Assembly: GCA_947503005.1 (NCBI GenBank)
Contig: CANNCA010000008.1
Location: 1-64,000, forward strand
Reading direction: 5' to 3'
DNA length: 64,000 nt
Source: an uncultured Flavobacteriaceae bacterium
GTDB lineage: Bacteria; Bacteroidota; Bacteroidia; Flavobacteriales; Flavobacteriaceae
The translations under genes and the position numbers were made by a program. Every line of letters starts with the position of its first letter. Position 1 is the first letter of the stretch. Shown piece by piece: positions 28,940 through 38,409 of this stretch. The notes under the pieces are model-generated. The model worked only from the letters and a program-made list of their open reading frames with translations. It searched no databases and had not been told where the DNA came from.

Positions 28940-31900
28940 ATGTTTAAACACTTAACCATCAAAAAAGGAGACAAATTATTTCTGATCATTCTTAGCGTTT
29001 TGCTGGGAATGGCAGCACTTAACGCCCAAACCGGCGTGGGCGCCAATTTTGGAATAGAGGCCGACTCATATTCTGGGGATGCTACCTCAGGTGTAACCAC
29101 CGACGACTGGTTTTACAACAGTATTTCGGGCGCAGGGGTAATCGATGAGGCCACCGCCATAAGTAACGGGTATGCCGCCCAGTTGTCTGCAGGAAACAAT
29201 ATTGCCTTTGACCTACGTCAAAGCATTCCAAACTATGCGACCAATGCAGGGTACATTTGGTACAGTGCTAGGTATGGCAGGGATTTCACCAACCAATCGT
29301 CAAATGACCTAACAACATTTACAGGGGGTAAAAATGGTGATAATCCCAATACGGCATGGGGTACTGCGGCGGGATCCGTTCCTTCTAAGACGGATATCGT
29401 CGATATGGCGGTCCATATGCGGAGAAATGGAATCAACGTAACCGATGACCTTTGGGTAGACCTGATGATATCGACACTCTCTTCTTCTGGCAACCATTTT
29501 GTCGACTTTGAGCTCTTTGTTTCGGAAATTGCGGCAACTGGGAGTGGTTTTGCGAATGCAGGCAGTCAAGAAGGGCATACCGCCTGGGTCTTTGATGCCA
29601 GTGGCAATGTTACTACAATCGGTGATATGGTCATTGGATTTTCCTATAGTGGGGGCGGTGTTTCCGGGTTGGAGGTCAGATTATGGGTAGACCGGTCTAT
29701 CTTTAGCCCAGGAAATTCACCAGGTGGCACTTCTACATTTACGTGGGGTTCCAATATCGACGGAGGAAGTACGTATGGCTATGGTCAAATTGTCGTCCCG
29801 CCAGGTGCCCTTCTCAATCATGTAAATACAAGTTCTACTGCGGCACCACCTTGGGGCACTACCAATACCAGTGGCTATACCACAAATTATGGTTCAGGTT
29901 TTTTTGCCGAGGTCGGTATCAATTTTACCCAATTAGGATTTGATCCCCGTGCACTGTTCGGAAGCGGTGCGGCCTGTGATTCCCCTTTTAGTGCAATTAT
30001 GTCAAAATCAAGGACTTCCTCTTCGTTTACTTCCTCCCTAAAAGATTTTTCCGGTCCCTATGATTTTTTGGGAAGCGCGGCCGGAACAGCCATCAATACA
30101 GCCATAGTTGACCCCGGTGATTTCGATACCTGTACCGCGGCCGAAACTCGGACCTTGCAAGCGGAATTTGTTTCAACGACGGCAGAATATACCTGGTATT
30201 CCCTGACCCCGGGAGTTGTTTTTCCTGCAAATGGGCTTAATCAAATAACCGGGGTGGGCCTAGACAATGTACTCATCGATACACCAGGTGATTACCAATT
30301 GGGTATAGCGCCTTTACTTGGATGTACTCCTGTAACAGATCCCGATGACATATTGGGCGTGAATGCTAGTCCTTGTGCTTTCACCGATACCTATTCAACC
30401 GCTAAAAATGTTACGCTCAATGTACCGTTGGCCACTGGTCTACTTGCAAACGACCTTGATGATGATACCGGGGATACCCTTTCCATAATTACTATACCAG
30501 TAAGTGGTCCCTCAAACGGGATACTCACTTTGGCCGCAGATGGTAGCTTTACCTATGTGCCCAACCTTGACTTTGTTGGTGCGGATACTTTTACCTATCA
30601 GGTCTGTGATTCTTTCTCGCTTTGTGATACGGCTACCGCCACCATCACTATATCGGATGACAGTGATGGGGACGGTATTCCCGACCGAACGGATTTAGAC
30701 GACGATAACGACGGAATTCCTGATGCCAATGAACTAAATACGGTCATCAACAATTCTCAACCTCCGTGTGGCGGGGAGACTGTTTTGGATTTTAGTACTG
30801 CTGCGGTACTGGTATCCGGAACGGCCCTACAACAAGGCGCCGTATACCGGATTGCCAACGTTACCACTAATACCGACGCTCTGGTAACCATTGTCCAGAC
30901 GGTAAATGCCACAGTTGCGAACATTGATAACAATTCTGCCGACCCCGCTTCGTTCAAACCGCAAACCGCATTTAATTTTCCAAATATAGGAGACCAAGGA
31001 TATATCGAGTACAACATTCAATTTGTAAATTCCGGCGGTTTTACTCCGGTGGTCTTAACCAAATTTTTTATGAATTTTAATGATATCGATGGCGGCTCGA
31101 ATTACGGCGAACAAAATTGGGCGGACAATCCTTCGTCATACACCATCTCCAATCCCACAGATTTGACGATGTCGAATGATGGCTCTTGGCTCTTGGGGAC
31201 AGCGGGATTGACAGATTACCCCGGGGCCGGAAACGGTAACCCACAGGCCAACTTTAGTGTCAATTACAATTCAAAATCAGAAATGTCGATTCGGGTCGGT
31301 GCCGTAGCACGCATCGCGGGGGCTACAGCTTCCGGCAGGCAACATGCCATAGAATTCAATTGCATCACGAATTATGTGAATCCCGTTACCTATGGGATTG
31401 ATACGGATTCAGATGGAATTGCCAATCATTTAGACTTGGATGCCGATAATGATGGTATCTATGATGCGGTTGAAGGCGGTCATGATCGAATACACAATAA
31501 TGGGGTCCTTGTAAGTACCTTTGGTGCAAATGGATTGGCCGATTTGGTTGAAACAGTACCAGAAAGTGGCACTATCAATTATTCGATAACCGATACCGAT
31601 GCTTCTCCACCGCCCAATTACCTTGATACGGATAGTGATAATGACGGATGTAGTGATGCCAATGAAGCCTATGGGGTTTCAAATGCCGACGGCGGTGATA
31701 ATGAATTCTATGGCACGGGAAGCCCACCCTTAGTCGATAGTCAAGGAAGGGTCACGGGTGCAACTTATCCAGTTCCAGCTGATGTTGGAAGCAACGGTAC
31801 TATGGATTACATTGAGGCAATAGACCCGACCATAGCGGTACAACCGCAGAATGCCACCGTCTGCCCTGGATGCGATACCACAATTACGGTTTCGGCTACC

Positions 31901-32164
31901 AATGGTGATGGCTACCAGTGGCAATTGTTTAACGGTTCAATTTGGGTGGATCTGACGGATTCAGGAATTTATAGCGGCACTACCACGGATACCCTTGTCA
32001 TAACCAATGCCGCACCATCCAACAATGGAAACCAGTACAGGGTTCTTGTAAATTCCGACGATTACATCTGTGGCCCTACTGTTTCCGATACGGCTATTTT
32101 GACCGTACGGGTAAATACGGTTATTACAAATAGAAGGATAACCTACCGTGTAAAAAAGAATTAA
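28940..32164 (+). CDS. large secreted surface protein with cadherin-like domain and thrombospondin type-3 repeats
   Basis: 1074 residues. Signal peptide (LFLIILSVLLGMAALNAQ). An N-terminal aromatic/Gly-rich region is followed by a cadherin-like/Big_9 module (NDLDDDTGDTL, GILTLAADGSFTYVP, DTFTYQVCD), TSP3-type calcium-binding repeats (DSDGDGIPDRTDLDDDNDG, then DTDSDGIANHLDLDADNDG), a beta-sandwich insert, another DTDSDNDGCSDANE repeat and a final Ig-like module. It ends VITNRRITYRVKKN without a recognisable type IX sorting domain or gliding-motility C terminus, so the anchoring mode is unclear. GC content is visibly higher than in neighbouring DNA. Likely adhesion or cell-surface matrix role; it may be cargo of the integrated segment. 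Confidence 0.88.
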   Translation: MFKHLTIKKGDKLFLIILSVLLGMAALNAQTGVGANFGIEADSYSGDATSGVTTDDWFYNSISGAGVIDEATAISNGYAAQLSAGNNIAFDLRQSIPNYATNAGYIWYSARYGRDFTNQSSNDLTTFTGGKNGDNPNTAWGTAAGSVPSKTDIVDMAVHMRRNGINVTDDLWVDLMISTLSSSGNHFVDFELFVSEIAATGSGFANAGSQEGHTAWVFDASGNVTTIGDMVIGFSYSGGGVSGLEVRLWVDRSIFSPGNSPGGTSTFTWGSNIDGGSTYGYGQIVVPPGALLNHVNTSSTAAPPWGTTNTSGYTTNYGSGFFAEVGINFTQLGFDPRALFGSGAACDSPFSAIMSKSRTSSSFTSSLKDFSGPYDFLGSAAGTAINTAIVDPGDFDTCTAAETRTLQAEFVSTTAEYTWYSLTPGVVFPANGLNQITGVGLDNVLIDTPGDYQLGIAPLLGCTPVTDPDDILGVNASPCAFTDTYSTAKNVTLNVPLATGLLANDLDDDTGDTLSIITIPVSGPSNGILTLAADGSFTYVPNLDFVGADTFTYQVCDSFSLCDTATATITISDDSDGDGIPDRTDLDDDNDGIPDANELNTVINNSQPPCGGETVLDFSTAAVLVSGTALQQGAVYRIANVTTNTDALVTIVQTVNATVANIDNNSADPASFKPQTAFNFPNIGDQGYIEYNIQFVNSGGFTPVVLTKFFMNFNDIDGGSNYGEQNWADNPSSYTISNPTDLTMSNDGSWLLGTAGLTDYPGAGNGNPQANFSVNYNSKSEMSIRVGAVARIAGATASGRQHAIEFNCITNYVNPVTYGIDTDSDGIANHLDLDADNDGIYDAVEGGHDRIHNNGVLVSTFGANGLADLVETVPESGTINYSITDTDASPPPNYLDTDSDNDGCSDANEAYGVSNADGGDNEFYGTGSPPLVDSQGRVTGATYPVPADVGSNGTMDYIEAIDPTIAVQPQNATVCPGCDTTITVSATNGDGYQWQLFNGSIWVDLTDSGIYSGTTTDTLVITNAAPSNNGNQYRVLVNSDDYICGPTVSDTAILTVRVNTVITNRRITYRVKKN

Positions 32165-32536
32165 AAAAAAGACTTTTATTGTTAGATATTAGACTTAATT
32201 AAGGGTTTTGAAATTAACACCCATCCTATATAATGGCCGTTTTACAGTTCCGCTTTTGCAAAAGCACTAATCTTCTACCATGGTGTTCTATTCGTGGTCT
32301 CTTTTAGTAATTTCGTTAATTCAACATTTTATGGGACACCTGCAGTTTACTTAAATGATAGTTAGATTTAATTTTTATTAACAAACATTGCTTCCAAATT
32401 GATATATACTTATTTTTATGAATATAAGATTGCATCATTTGTGTCTATTTGTATTATAAATTGCAAAGCGGTGTACAGCTTTAGATAAGCAAGGTAAAAT
32501 AATGAAAATCAAAGGTATACAATCCTTATTGTAGGA

Positions 32537-32549
32537 CTGCCACCCCGAC
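32537..32549 (+). repeat. candidate attachment site copy B
   Basis: CTGCCACCCCGAC, identical to 23973-23985 in the same orientation. It is followed immediately, like copy A, by a terminator-like hairpin. The interval A-B is 8.6 kb and holds the integrase and three accessory genes. Confidence 0.45.
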
Positions 32550-32550
32550 A

Positions 32551-32587
32551 AAATCCAGTTCATGTTTTGAACTGGATTTTTTGTTTT
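32551..32587 (+). terminator. terminator-like hairpin
   Basis: AAATCCAGTTCA pairs perfectly with TGAACTGGATTT around a short loop, followed by a T tract. It lies directly after attachment-like copy B, with no gene reading into it closer than 390 bases. Confidence 0.65.
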
Positions 32588-32962
32588 TAAATTATTTGCA
32601 ATCAGAAAACCCTTATTGTGTAGTGTTGTTAATTTAAGACGTACAAAGATTTCATCAAGAAACTTTTTTATTGCTGTTAGGTAACGGATGTATTTAAAGT
32701 TGGCTTTATACTCTTGGCATGAATAACATTATCAAATAAATTTTTGACAAAATCAGTAAAATGGTTTCACGTATCTATAATTTTATTACTTTTCATATGG
32801 TTGAGTAGATTTAAAGCATGCTGAAATTCTATTTAATATGTTTCATTTTAAGTAGTTGTAGTGATTTAAATGTTTTGCGAACTAAATGTGTTTCTATTAG
32901 TAGGACAAGGAGTTCAACTTATTTAAGAGTTGATTTTTGTTACATAAGATAAAGCTATTAGC

Positions 32963-33994
32963 ATGAGTGATAACTTGATGATTGCAAGTTCAAAATTAGT
33001 TTCTGCTCCTATATTTTTTGGAAATAATAGTACGAAACACCTAACCGTTCAAAGTATATCTGATAAAGAAGCAGATTTTGACGAATTGTTCCAAGGGAGT
33101 ATAGAACCTGTTGAAATAATAAATGGGGTGTCTACACTAATCTTTAATATCAAGTGCAAGAATGATATTGAGATTGAAATTCATGGGCTTCCCTCAAATA
33201 GAATAGAGCTTTTGTTTTGCCTTGAGGGGAATATTGCTTTCTCAAACGGACATGGAAAGGAAAAAAAAGCTGTAGGATTCCGTCAAAATGTAGTTGTCAA
33301 GAGGAATAAGAATAGTGATTCTATCATACATGTAGCTAAAGATGTTGAGTTACAAATGTCGTATTCTTTTTTGGATGGAGAGGAATTAGGAGCTGGCAAT
33401 TTAAATATTGCTTCACTTTCTGCGCTTTTTAAAGAGGTTACTGAAAACGTCGCTGTAGGTAGCATATATTATCACTTTGGAAGAGTTTGTGGGCGAACTG
33501 CGGATTTTGCCAGAAGTGTATTTGATTTGGAAGTTATCGGCACCAAACATCAGATTTACCAGCGTGCAGCTATCATGAACGTATTGGCATCGCAACTAGA
33601 AAGAGAATATACCGATACGATTGAGAGTGATCTGAACGCTCCTATATCTAGATACGAGTTGGATAAAGTCATAGCTACTATGACATTTATCGAAGACAAT
33701 TTGTCGGAAAATCTGCAAATTGACCGATTAAATCGGGTATCGGGCCTATCACCTTCGAAACTCCAAGCGGGTTTCAGGTATTTATATGATAAATCAGTCG
33801 CTAACTACATAACCAATGCCAGGATAGAGAAAGCCGCAGAATTGTTGCAGAACACAGACATGAACATCTCAGAAACCGTTTATGAGGTAGGATTATCGAG
33901 CCGTAGTTATTTTAGCAAAAAATTCTTGATCAGATATGGTATCTCACCGTCTATGCTCAAGAAGAAATACGCAACTCAACCTAGCCTAGCTTAG
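32963..33994 (+). CDS. AraC-family transcriptional regulator
   Basis: 343 residues. The C-terminal about 100 residues form the double helix-turn-helix: FIEDNLSENLQIDRLNRVSGLS, then KLQAGFRYLYDKSVANYI and ISETVYEVGLSSRSYFSKKF with the usual FxKxFxxxxGxSP ending. The N-terminal about 230 residues have a cupin-like beta pattern followed by RVCGRTADFARSVFDLE, which recalls siderophore-type AraC regulators such as PchR; a ligand is not evident. Only three bases separate its stop from the BLUF gene, so the pair is almost certainly co-transcribed. The regulator may act together with the light sensor. Direct targets are unknown. Confidence 0.9.
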   Translation: MSDNLMIASSKLVSAPIFFGNNSTKHLTVQSISDKEADFDELFQGSIEPVEIINGVSTLIFNIKCKNDIEIEIHGLPSNRIELLFCLEGNIAFSNGHGKEKKAVGFRQNVVVKRNKNSDSIIHVAKDVELQMSYSFLDGEELGAGNLNIASLSALFKEVTENVAVGSIYYHFGRVCGRTADFARSVFDLEVIGTKHQIYQRAAIMNVLASQLEREYTDTIESDLNAPISRYELDKVIATMTFIEDNLSENLQIDRLNRVSGLSPSKLQAGFRYLYDKSVANYITNARIEKAAELLQNTDMNISETVYEVGLSSRSYFSKKFLIRYGISPSMLKKKYATQPSLA

Positions 33995-33997
33995 ATT

Positions 33998-34414
33998 ATG
34001 CAAACAATTATATATAAGTCCAAAGCCATAGACAGCTTTACTAGGGAAGAAATCATTCGGATGCTTAATAGATCTAAAAGAAGAAACAAAAAGCACGGAG
34101 TCACGGGCTGCATCTTTTATCATAATAATCATTTCATACAGCTTATAGAGGGTGAAGAGAACGAAATTCATCAGTTGTACGATAACATAAAAGAAGACGA
34201 CCGCCATTCACAAGTAGAACTGCTTTTGGAAAAGAAAAGCAATGAAAGATCTATGCTTGATTGGTCAATGGCTTATTACGATTTATCTGGAAAATTGGCT
34301 GAACAAGGCCACAGGAGGCTACTGCTAGAATCACTATTTGTGGAAAATCTTACAAACTCGAATCAAGACGTTGTCGAGTTCTTAAAAAGCGAAATAACCA
34401 AACTCATTGGGTAG
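33998..34414 (+). CDS. BLUF-domain blue-light photoreceptor
   Basis: 138 residues, essentially a single BLUF domain. Residues match the photocycle set with exact family spacing: Y6, N30, Q48, W89 and M91 correspond to Tyr21, Asn45, Gln63, Trp104 and Met106 of AppA (gaps 24, 18, 41, 2). FIQLIEGE and HGVTGC are hallmark segments. It should bind FAD and switch hydrogen bonding under blue light. No output domain is fused, so signalling must be by protein contact, most simply with the AraC regulator encoded three bases upstream. Confidence 0.93.
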   Translation: MQTIIYKSKAIDSFTREEIIRMLNRSKRRNKKHGVTGCIFYHNNHFIQLIEGEENEIHQLYDNIKEDDRHSQVELLLEKKSNERSMLDWSMAYYDLSGKLAEQGHRRLLLESLFVENLTNSNQDVVEFLKSEITKLIG

Positions 34415-34525
34415 GGTCACTATCGTCATTGTTTTACAATAGTACAGAAGAATTTTAAACTATAGACTTAAGGTAACGATTGAAATGATAGGTGTTTGCA
34501 TCATACGTAATAGTGCTATGCGAAA

Positions 34526-35629
34526 TTATTCTTGTGCCTTCTCTTTTTCTTCTTTTACTTTTTCGTTTTCATCCTCCACCTCGTTTTCTATTTGATCAAA
34601 TGCTTCTTTAAGCTGATTTTTCGTCGGAGCATCGAGCTTTTGTACATGACTGCCATCAGGTTCATAAGACAACTCACAGTAAAACGGAAAATGATCGGAA
34701 CCAAATTTGCCCCCCCGCTTAACTTCCTTTAATCGGAATTCAGGTGAAGAGAAAACATGATCAAGGGGCCACCTCATAATCCAGTTCTTGGCATTGTACG
34801 TACTGTAAAGTCCTCGCCCCTTTCTTAAATCTAGCAAGCCGCTAACGGCCTGAAATAGTGCGGTTGTTTCTGACCATGCCACATCATTAAAGTCTCCTAA
34901 CACAATTACTGGAAGGTTCGATTCTCTAGCAAGTTTTGCTATTTTCATCATCTCAGAATCCCTGTCCACCGAAGATGGATTGTGTTGCGGGGTAGGGGGA
35001 GCGGGATGTATTGCATAAATTTGAATGGTATTGTCTGTAGGTAGTATCAGCTCAGTATGAATACTAGGTATAGTATCCTCAACCATATATTTCACACTAT
35101 AATTGTTTAGTGGATAACGCGAATACAGGAGCATGCCATAGGTGTTGTCCAAAACCGCTTCTACGTTATATTTGTAATTTTTTGACAAATGGGGATGTAG
35201 CCTATTCCTCCAAATTACGTCTGTTTCGGTAAATACTAATAAATCAGGATTATGGTTTTCAATATCATTTTTCAGCAATTCCCACTCTTTGTTTTTCTGT
35301 AAGACATTTGCGGAGTAAATTTTTAAAGAGGGCGAATTTTGCTCTGTAGGATTTTGCACCTCGAATTTTGCAAACTTCGTGTAGGGATATATTTTTCCAG
35401 CTTGAAATAAAAAACAGGCAGTCAAGGCAATCACAAAAAGGTAATCTGACTTCTTATCCAGTTCGAATTTAAGAAAGTATGTCAACAAGGCTAACATGGT
35501 AAGTAGAGTTAGTTGAAGGTGTGGAAAATCAAAAACCCTGACAGACCAATTATCTACGGGAATAAAAGGAAATATAGTTAGTACAATAGCTGTCAAACCG
35601 AAAACACGTAGAAAAATTTTGAGATTCAT
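34526..35629 (-). CDS. membrane-anchored endonuclease/exonuclease/phosphatase family protein
   Basis: 367 residues. Three hydrophobic segments in the first about 95 residues (FGLTAIVLTIFPFI, LTLLTMLALLTYFL, LFVIALTACFLF) precede a periplasmic EEP domain: YSANVL, DLLVFTETD, IYAIHPAPP, VLGDFNDVAWS, LDHVFSS and GSDHFPF, which supply the metal-binding and catalytic residues. The family cleaves phosphodiesters (DNase or phospholipid/inositol phosphate substrates). The C terminus is a highly charged coil (EDENEKVKEEKEKAQE). Monocistronic, convergent with the BLUF gene. Confidence 0.88.
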   Translation of the reverse strand: MNLKIFLRVFGLTAIVLTIFPFIPVDNWSVRVFDFPHLQLTLLTMLALLTYFLKFELDKKSDYLFVIALTACFLFQAGKIYPYTKFAKFEVQNPTEQNSPSLKIYSANVLQKNKEWELLKNDIENHNPDLLVFTETDVIWRNRLHPHLSKNYKYNVEAVLDNTYGMLLYSRYPLNNYSVKYMVEDTIPSIHTELILPTDNTIQIYAIHPAPPTPQHNPSSVDRDSEMMKIAKLARESNLPVIVLGDFNDVAWSETTALFQAVSGLLDLRKGRGLYSTYNAKNWIMRWPLDHVFSSPEFRLKEVKRGGKFGSDHFPFYCELSYEPDGSHVQKLDAPTKNQLKEAFDQIENEVEDENEKVKEEKEKAQE

Positions 35630-36263
35630 TTTGAGTGTAGATTTAGGCCGACTTTGAGTTTATAAATATATATGATGCGTTATAGATAGTTTAAAAAGTC
35701 AATAAGATGTTTGCATATGAGCAATTACTAATGGCAGCCAACCTTAAATATGTACTTAGCCTTAGGTATTTATAAAGCGAATGTACAATGAATATAGCCA
35801 TAATACGTTTGTGCATTTCACAAGCATATTTCTTATTAAAATTGGCGTATTCACCATGAAAACGTTTATGAGTTAAAAATATGCCAATAATATCATTAAC
35901 AAAAAAGTCTTGCAGATAAATCATCAATAAAAAAGGGCTGGCGTTAAATTTGTTTTTGGTGTATCCTCAAATAACAAATAAATCTTACCGTAAAAATAGC
36001 TTCGCCTTTAATTTTAATGTAATTCGTTAGTTGTAATTACTTCATTCAGAAATATAAATTTCTCAGACATGCTTTTGAATATGGACACTACCAACCTAGA
36101 AAATTCCAAAAATACATTTCAATTTTTCAATTTAGAAATTAAGGTGTATGAGCGAAAGGTGTAATAAAAAAATTCTATGAGCATTTCCCCTGAAGTGTTA
36201 CAGCCCTCTAAGGAGATATTTAACTCATTCTCATTGGGGATTAAAATTAAATATTGATAGTAG
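35630..36263. other. intergenic spacer
   Basis: 634 bases, AT-rich. A 78-codon minus-strand frame (35691-35927) has no recognisable features and is not accepted as a gene. No FNR-like box seen. Confidence 0.5.
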
Positions 36264-37205
36264 TTAGTCACCGCGCTGATAAATATCTTTCATTATTAGC
36301 TCTTTGCCACTTTCGTTGGTAATCCGCAAGTCATAGCGGATTTGTATTCGGGTACCGACTGGTGCATAGTAGTAGATAACCCAAGCATCAGCTTCTTTCA
36401 CGCCGATACAGCCGTTTGAATATGCCTTGCCCAGTGTTTTGGGGTTCGTAGTCGGGTGTATCATCTGCCCGTTCCTTATTCCGTTGATTTCTGTTTCTAT
36501 CCAAGGTATTTGTGGCATGAGTGTAGTTCTTTCATCATCTCGTTTAGTTACATAAAATTGCTTGCAATTAACAGGATTGTAAAAATCAGGGTTCTTGACA
36601 TGTCTTATGATTTGGCCATTTCCCTTTATTGTTCTCAAATCAGTAACCCTATCACTCATGGCCAAATACCGCTCTCTGTTTTGTCCGACCCTAATAGGAA
36701 AAGTGAACAGCAGTGTGCTATCCTGATAAATTCGAAGTTTGAATTCTGGAATGTTTACGTCGATCCAGGTTTTTCCCATATCACCCAAAATGCGGTATGC
36801 AAATAAAGAATCAGGTATGATAAGGGTGTCTGCTGGCTTCAGCACAACCATCTCTTTCTGATCGTATACAAAAGAATCCCGCTGAATCATTCGGTAATAA
36901 TCTGTATTTGCCAAAGTATCGATTATCCATGGATTGGCTCGAACCAATATATGTTCTGATATAGGATAGGCGTTCACCGAATCATAGGCCACGGCCAACG
37001 AATCAACATAGTCAAAATAGTCCCTTATCCGAACCGTTTCGGGAATGATTATCCTTTTCGGAAATATCGTTTTTTTTAGGGGAACAGCTACAGTTTCAGC
37101 ATCATCAGGTGTATTTACCATTATGGTTTCGCGACAGCTGGAGATCACTATCATCATGAGAATTGCAAGAAAAGGAGTGCCGATAAACTTTATTTGTTTG
37201 GCCAT
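36264..37205 (-). CDS. L,D-transpeptidase (YkuD) lipoprotein
   Basis: 313 residues. Lipobox LMMIVISSC. The YkuD catalytic region reads MIHPTTNPKTLGKAYSNGCIGV, with the active-site Cys in SNGCIG, and upstream WIDVNIPEFKLRIYQD is the usual first strand of the domain. The family forms 3-3 peptidoglycan crosslinks or attaches proteins to peptidoglycan in the periplasm. The gene follows the small HMA-like gene by 21 bases on the same strand, so the two form an operon that diverges from the Mla operon across one FNR-like box. Confidence 0.9.
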   Translation of the reverse strand: MAKQIKFIGTPFLAILMMIVISSCRETIMVNTPDDAETVAVPLKKTIFPKRIIIPETVRIRDYFDYVDSLAVAYDSVNAYPISEHILVRANPWIIDTLANTDYYRMIQRDSFVYDQKEMVVLKPADTLIIPDSLFAYRILGDMGKTWIDVNIPEFKLRIYQDSTLLFTFPIRVGQNRERYLAMSDRVTDLRTIKGNGQIIRHVKNPDFYNPVNCKQFYVTKRDDERTTLMPQIPWIETEINGIRNGQMIHPTTNPKTLGKAYSNGCIGVKEADAWVIYYYAPVGTRIQIRYDLRITNESGKELIMKDIYQRGD

Positions 37206-37226
37206 TGGTTCGAGTGCTACTAAATA

Positions 37227-37466
37227 TCAAAAGGGTTTTCTTGGGCTATCAAAACGATGGGTATTATTGATGATAGCATAGCCAAGTTCATGAAGTTCTC
37301 TTTGTACCAACTCCAAATCCCCTTCCGTTAGGTATTCAAAAGATACGCTGGCTGTCTCCGGTTGCACTGAAACATTCCAGACGTTTTCCAAGGTTTTCAG
37401 ATTTTCAAGGATTAACTTTTTATTTATTCCCGATGTTCGGTATTGCAATTCAAAAGTTGTTTTCAT
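37227..37466 (-). CDS. small HMA-like (ferredoxin-fold) protein without CxxC
   Basis: 79 residues. The pattern of strand-helix-strand (TTFELQYRTSG, ILENLKTLENVWNVSV, TASVSFEYLTEGDLELVQRELHELGY) resembles heavy-metal-associated domains. The usual metal-binding CxxC after the first strand is absent (RTSGINKK), so metal binding is unlikely. Operon with the L,D-transpeptidase. On its side of the FNR-like box at 37560 a weak AAATTTTG element (37537-37530) lies 32 bases from the box centre. Confidence 0.7.
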   Translation of the reverse strand: MKTTFELQYRTSGINKKLILENLKTLENVWNVSVQPETASVSFEYLTEGDLELVQRELHELGYAIINNTHRFDSPRKPF

Positions 37467-37559
37467 GACTCACTATTTAGTTTCGAAATTAGGGTAGCAA
37501 AGTGAAACTTGAAATGAGGAAAGTCATATCAAAATTTAAGTTGTATCAGGTTTATAAGA

Positions 37560-37571
37560 TGACCATCGTCA
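37560..37571 (+). promoter_or_regulatory. FNR/CRP-like box 1 with mlaE promoter
   Basis: TGACCATCGTCA; exact -7 element TACATTTG at 37595-37602, centres 33 bases apart, 25 bases before the ATG of the permease gene. Confidence 0.75.
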
Positions 37572-37626
37572 TTTTATGTACTATAAAATGCCGTTACATT
37601 TGAAATAGGTTCATAGCACTTCATAA

Positions 37627-38409
37627 ATGGAACTGGCATTACAGGCTAAAAAAAACATCAAGCATTTTTTTACCGAAATCGGAGAACTCTCCCATTTCGC
37701 AGGTCGTTTTTTTAGGGAGTTTTTAAAGCCTCCCTTCGAATTCAAAGAGCTTTTGCGACAATGTTATCAAGTAGGCAACCGATCTTTGGTTTTGGTATTG
37801 GTCACGGGTTTCATTATCGGCTTGGTATTGACCTTGCAATCGAGGCCAACACTCATACAATTCGGTGCGGTTTCAATGATGCCGAATATGGTAGGTATTT
37901 CGATAGTGAGAGAGATTGGTCCGGTAATCACGGCTTTGATATGTGCAGGTCGAATTGCCTCTGGCATTGGCGCTGAACTTGGATCCATGAAAGTAACAGA
38001 GCAAATTGATGCCATGGAGGTTTCCGGCACCAATCCCTTTAAATATTTAGTCGTTACCAGAATTTTGGCAACTACTTTAATGCTGCCTTTATTGGTTGTT
38101 TTTGGAGATTTAGTCGCGTTATACGGTTCCGCTTTAGTAGAAAACCTAAAGGGCGATGTATCCTTTCAACTCTATTTCAATACTGTTTTTGATGCACTCT
38201 CGTATGGCGACTTGGTACCAGCAACTGTAAAATCTTTCTTTTTCGGTTTTGTTATTGGGTTGGTAGGTTGTTATAAGGGATACCATTCTAAAAAAGGAAC
38301 CGCCGGTGTTGGCATTGCCGCCAATACAGCAGTGGTCATGGCATCGCTATTGGTATTTGTGGTGGATTTTATAGCCGTTTTCGTGTCCGATATTTTTTAT
38401 GAACTATGA
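37627..38409 (+). CDS. MlaE-family ABC transporter permease
   Basis: 260 residues, polytopic. FIIGLVLTLQSRPTL, MVGISIVREIGPVITALICAGRIASGIGAELGSMKVTEQIDAMEV is the family signature region (stated here as consecutive motifs GPVITAL, AGR, GAELG, EQIDAM). With the ATPase (10-base overlap) and MCE protein it forms an Mla-type phospholipid transport system between inner and outer membrane. Single FNR-like promoter upstream. Confidence 0.93.
   Translation: MELALQAKKNIKHFFTEIGELSHFAGRFFREFLKPPFEFKELLRQCYQVGNRSLVLVLVTGFIIGLVLTLQSRPTLIQFGAVSMMPNMVGISIVREIGPVITALICAGRIASGIGAELGSMKVTEQIDAMEVSGTNPFKYLVVTRILATTLMLPLLVVFGDLVALYGSALVENLKGDVSFQLYFNTVFDALSYGDLVPATVKSFFFGFVIGLVGCYKGYHSKKGTAGVGIAANTAVVMASLLVFVVDFIAVFVSDIFYEL

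Larger units (their letters stand above)
32165..32962. other. intergenic region with attachment-like repeat copy B
   Basis: 798 bases without a gene. It contains the second CTGCCACCCCGAC copy and an adjacent strong hairpin. The rest is AT-rich and featureless, and carries whatever promoter serves the AraC gene. Confidence 0.5.

Noticed and set aside
32100-32164. Frameshift truncating the surface protein before a sorting domain
   Set aside because: I see no continuation of a sorting domain in any frame just downstream of 32164, so the early end looks genuine.
35691-35927. 78-codon minus-strand open frame
   Set aside because: No recognisable domain, odd composition, isolated in AT-rich spacer; probably chance.
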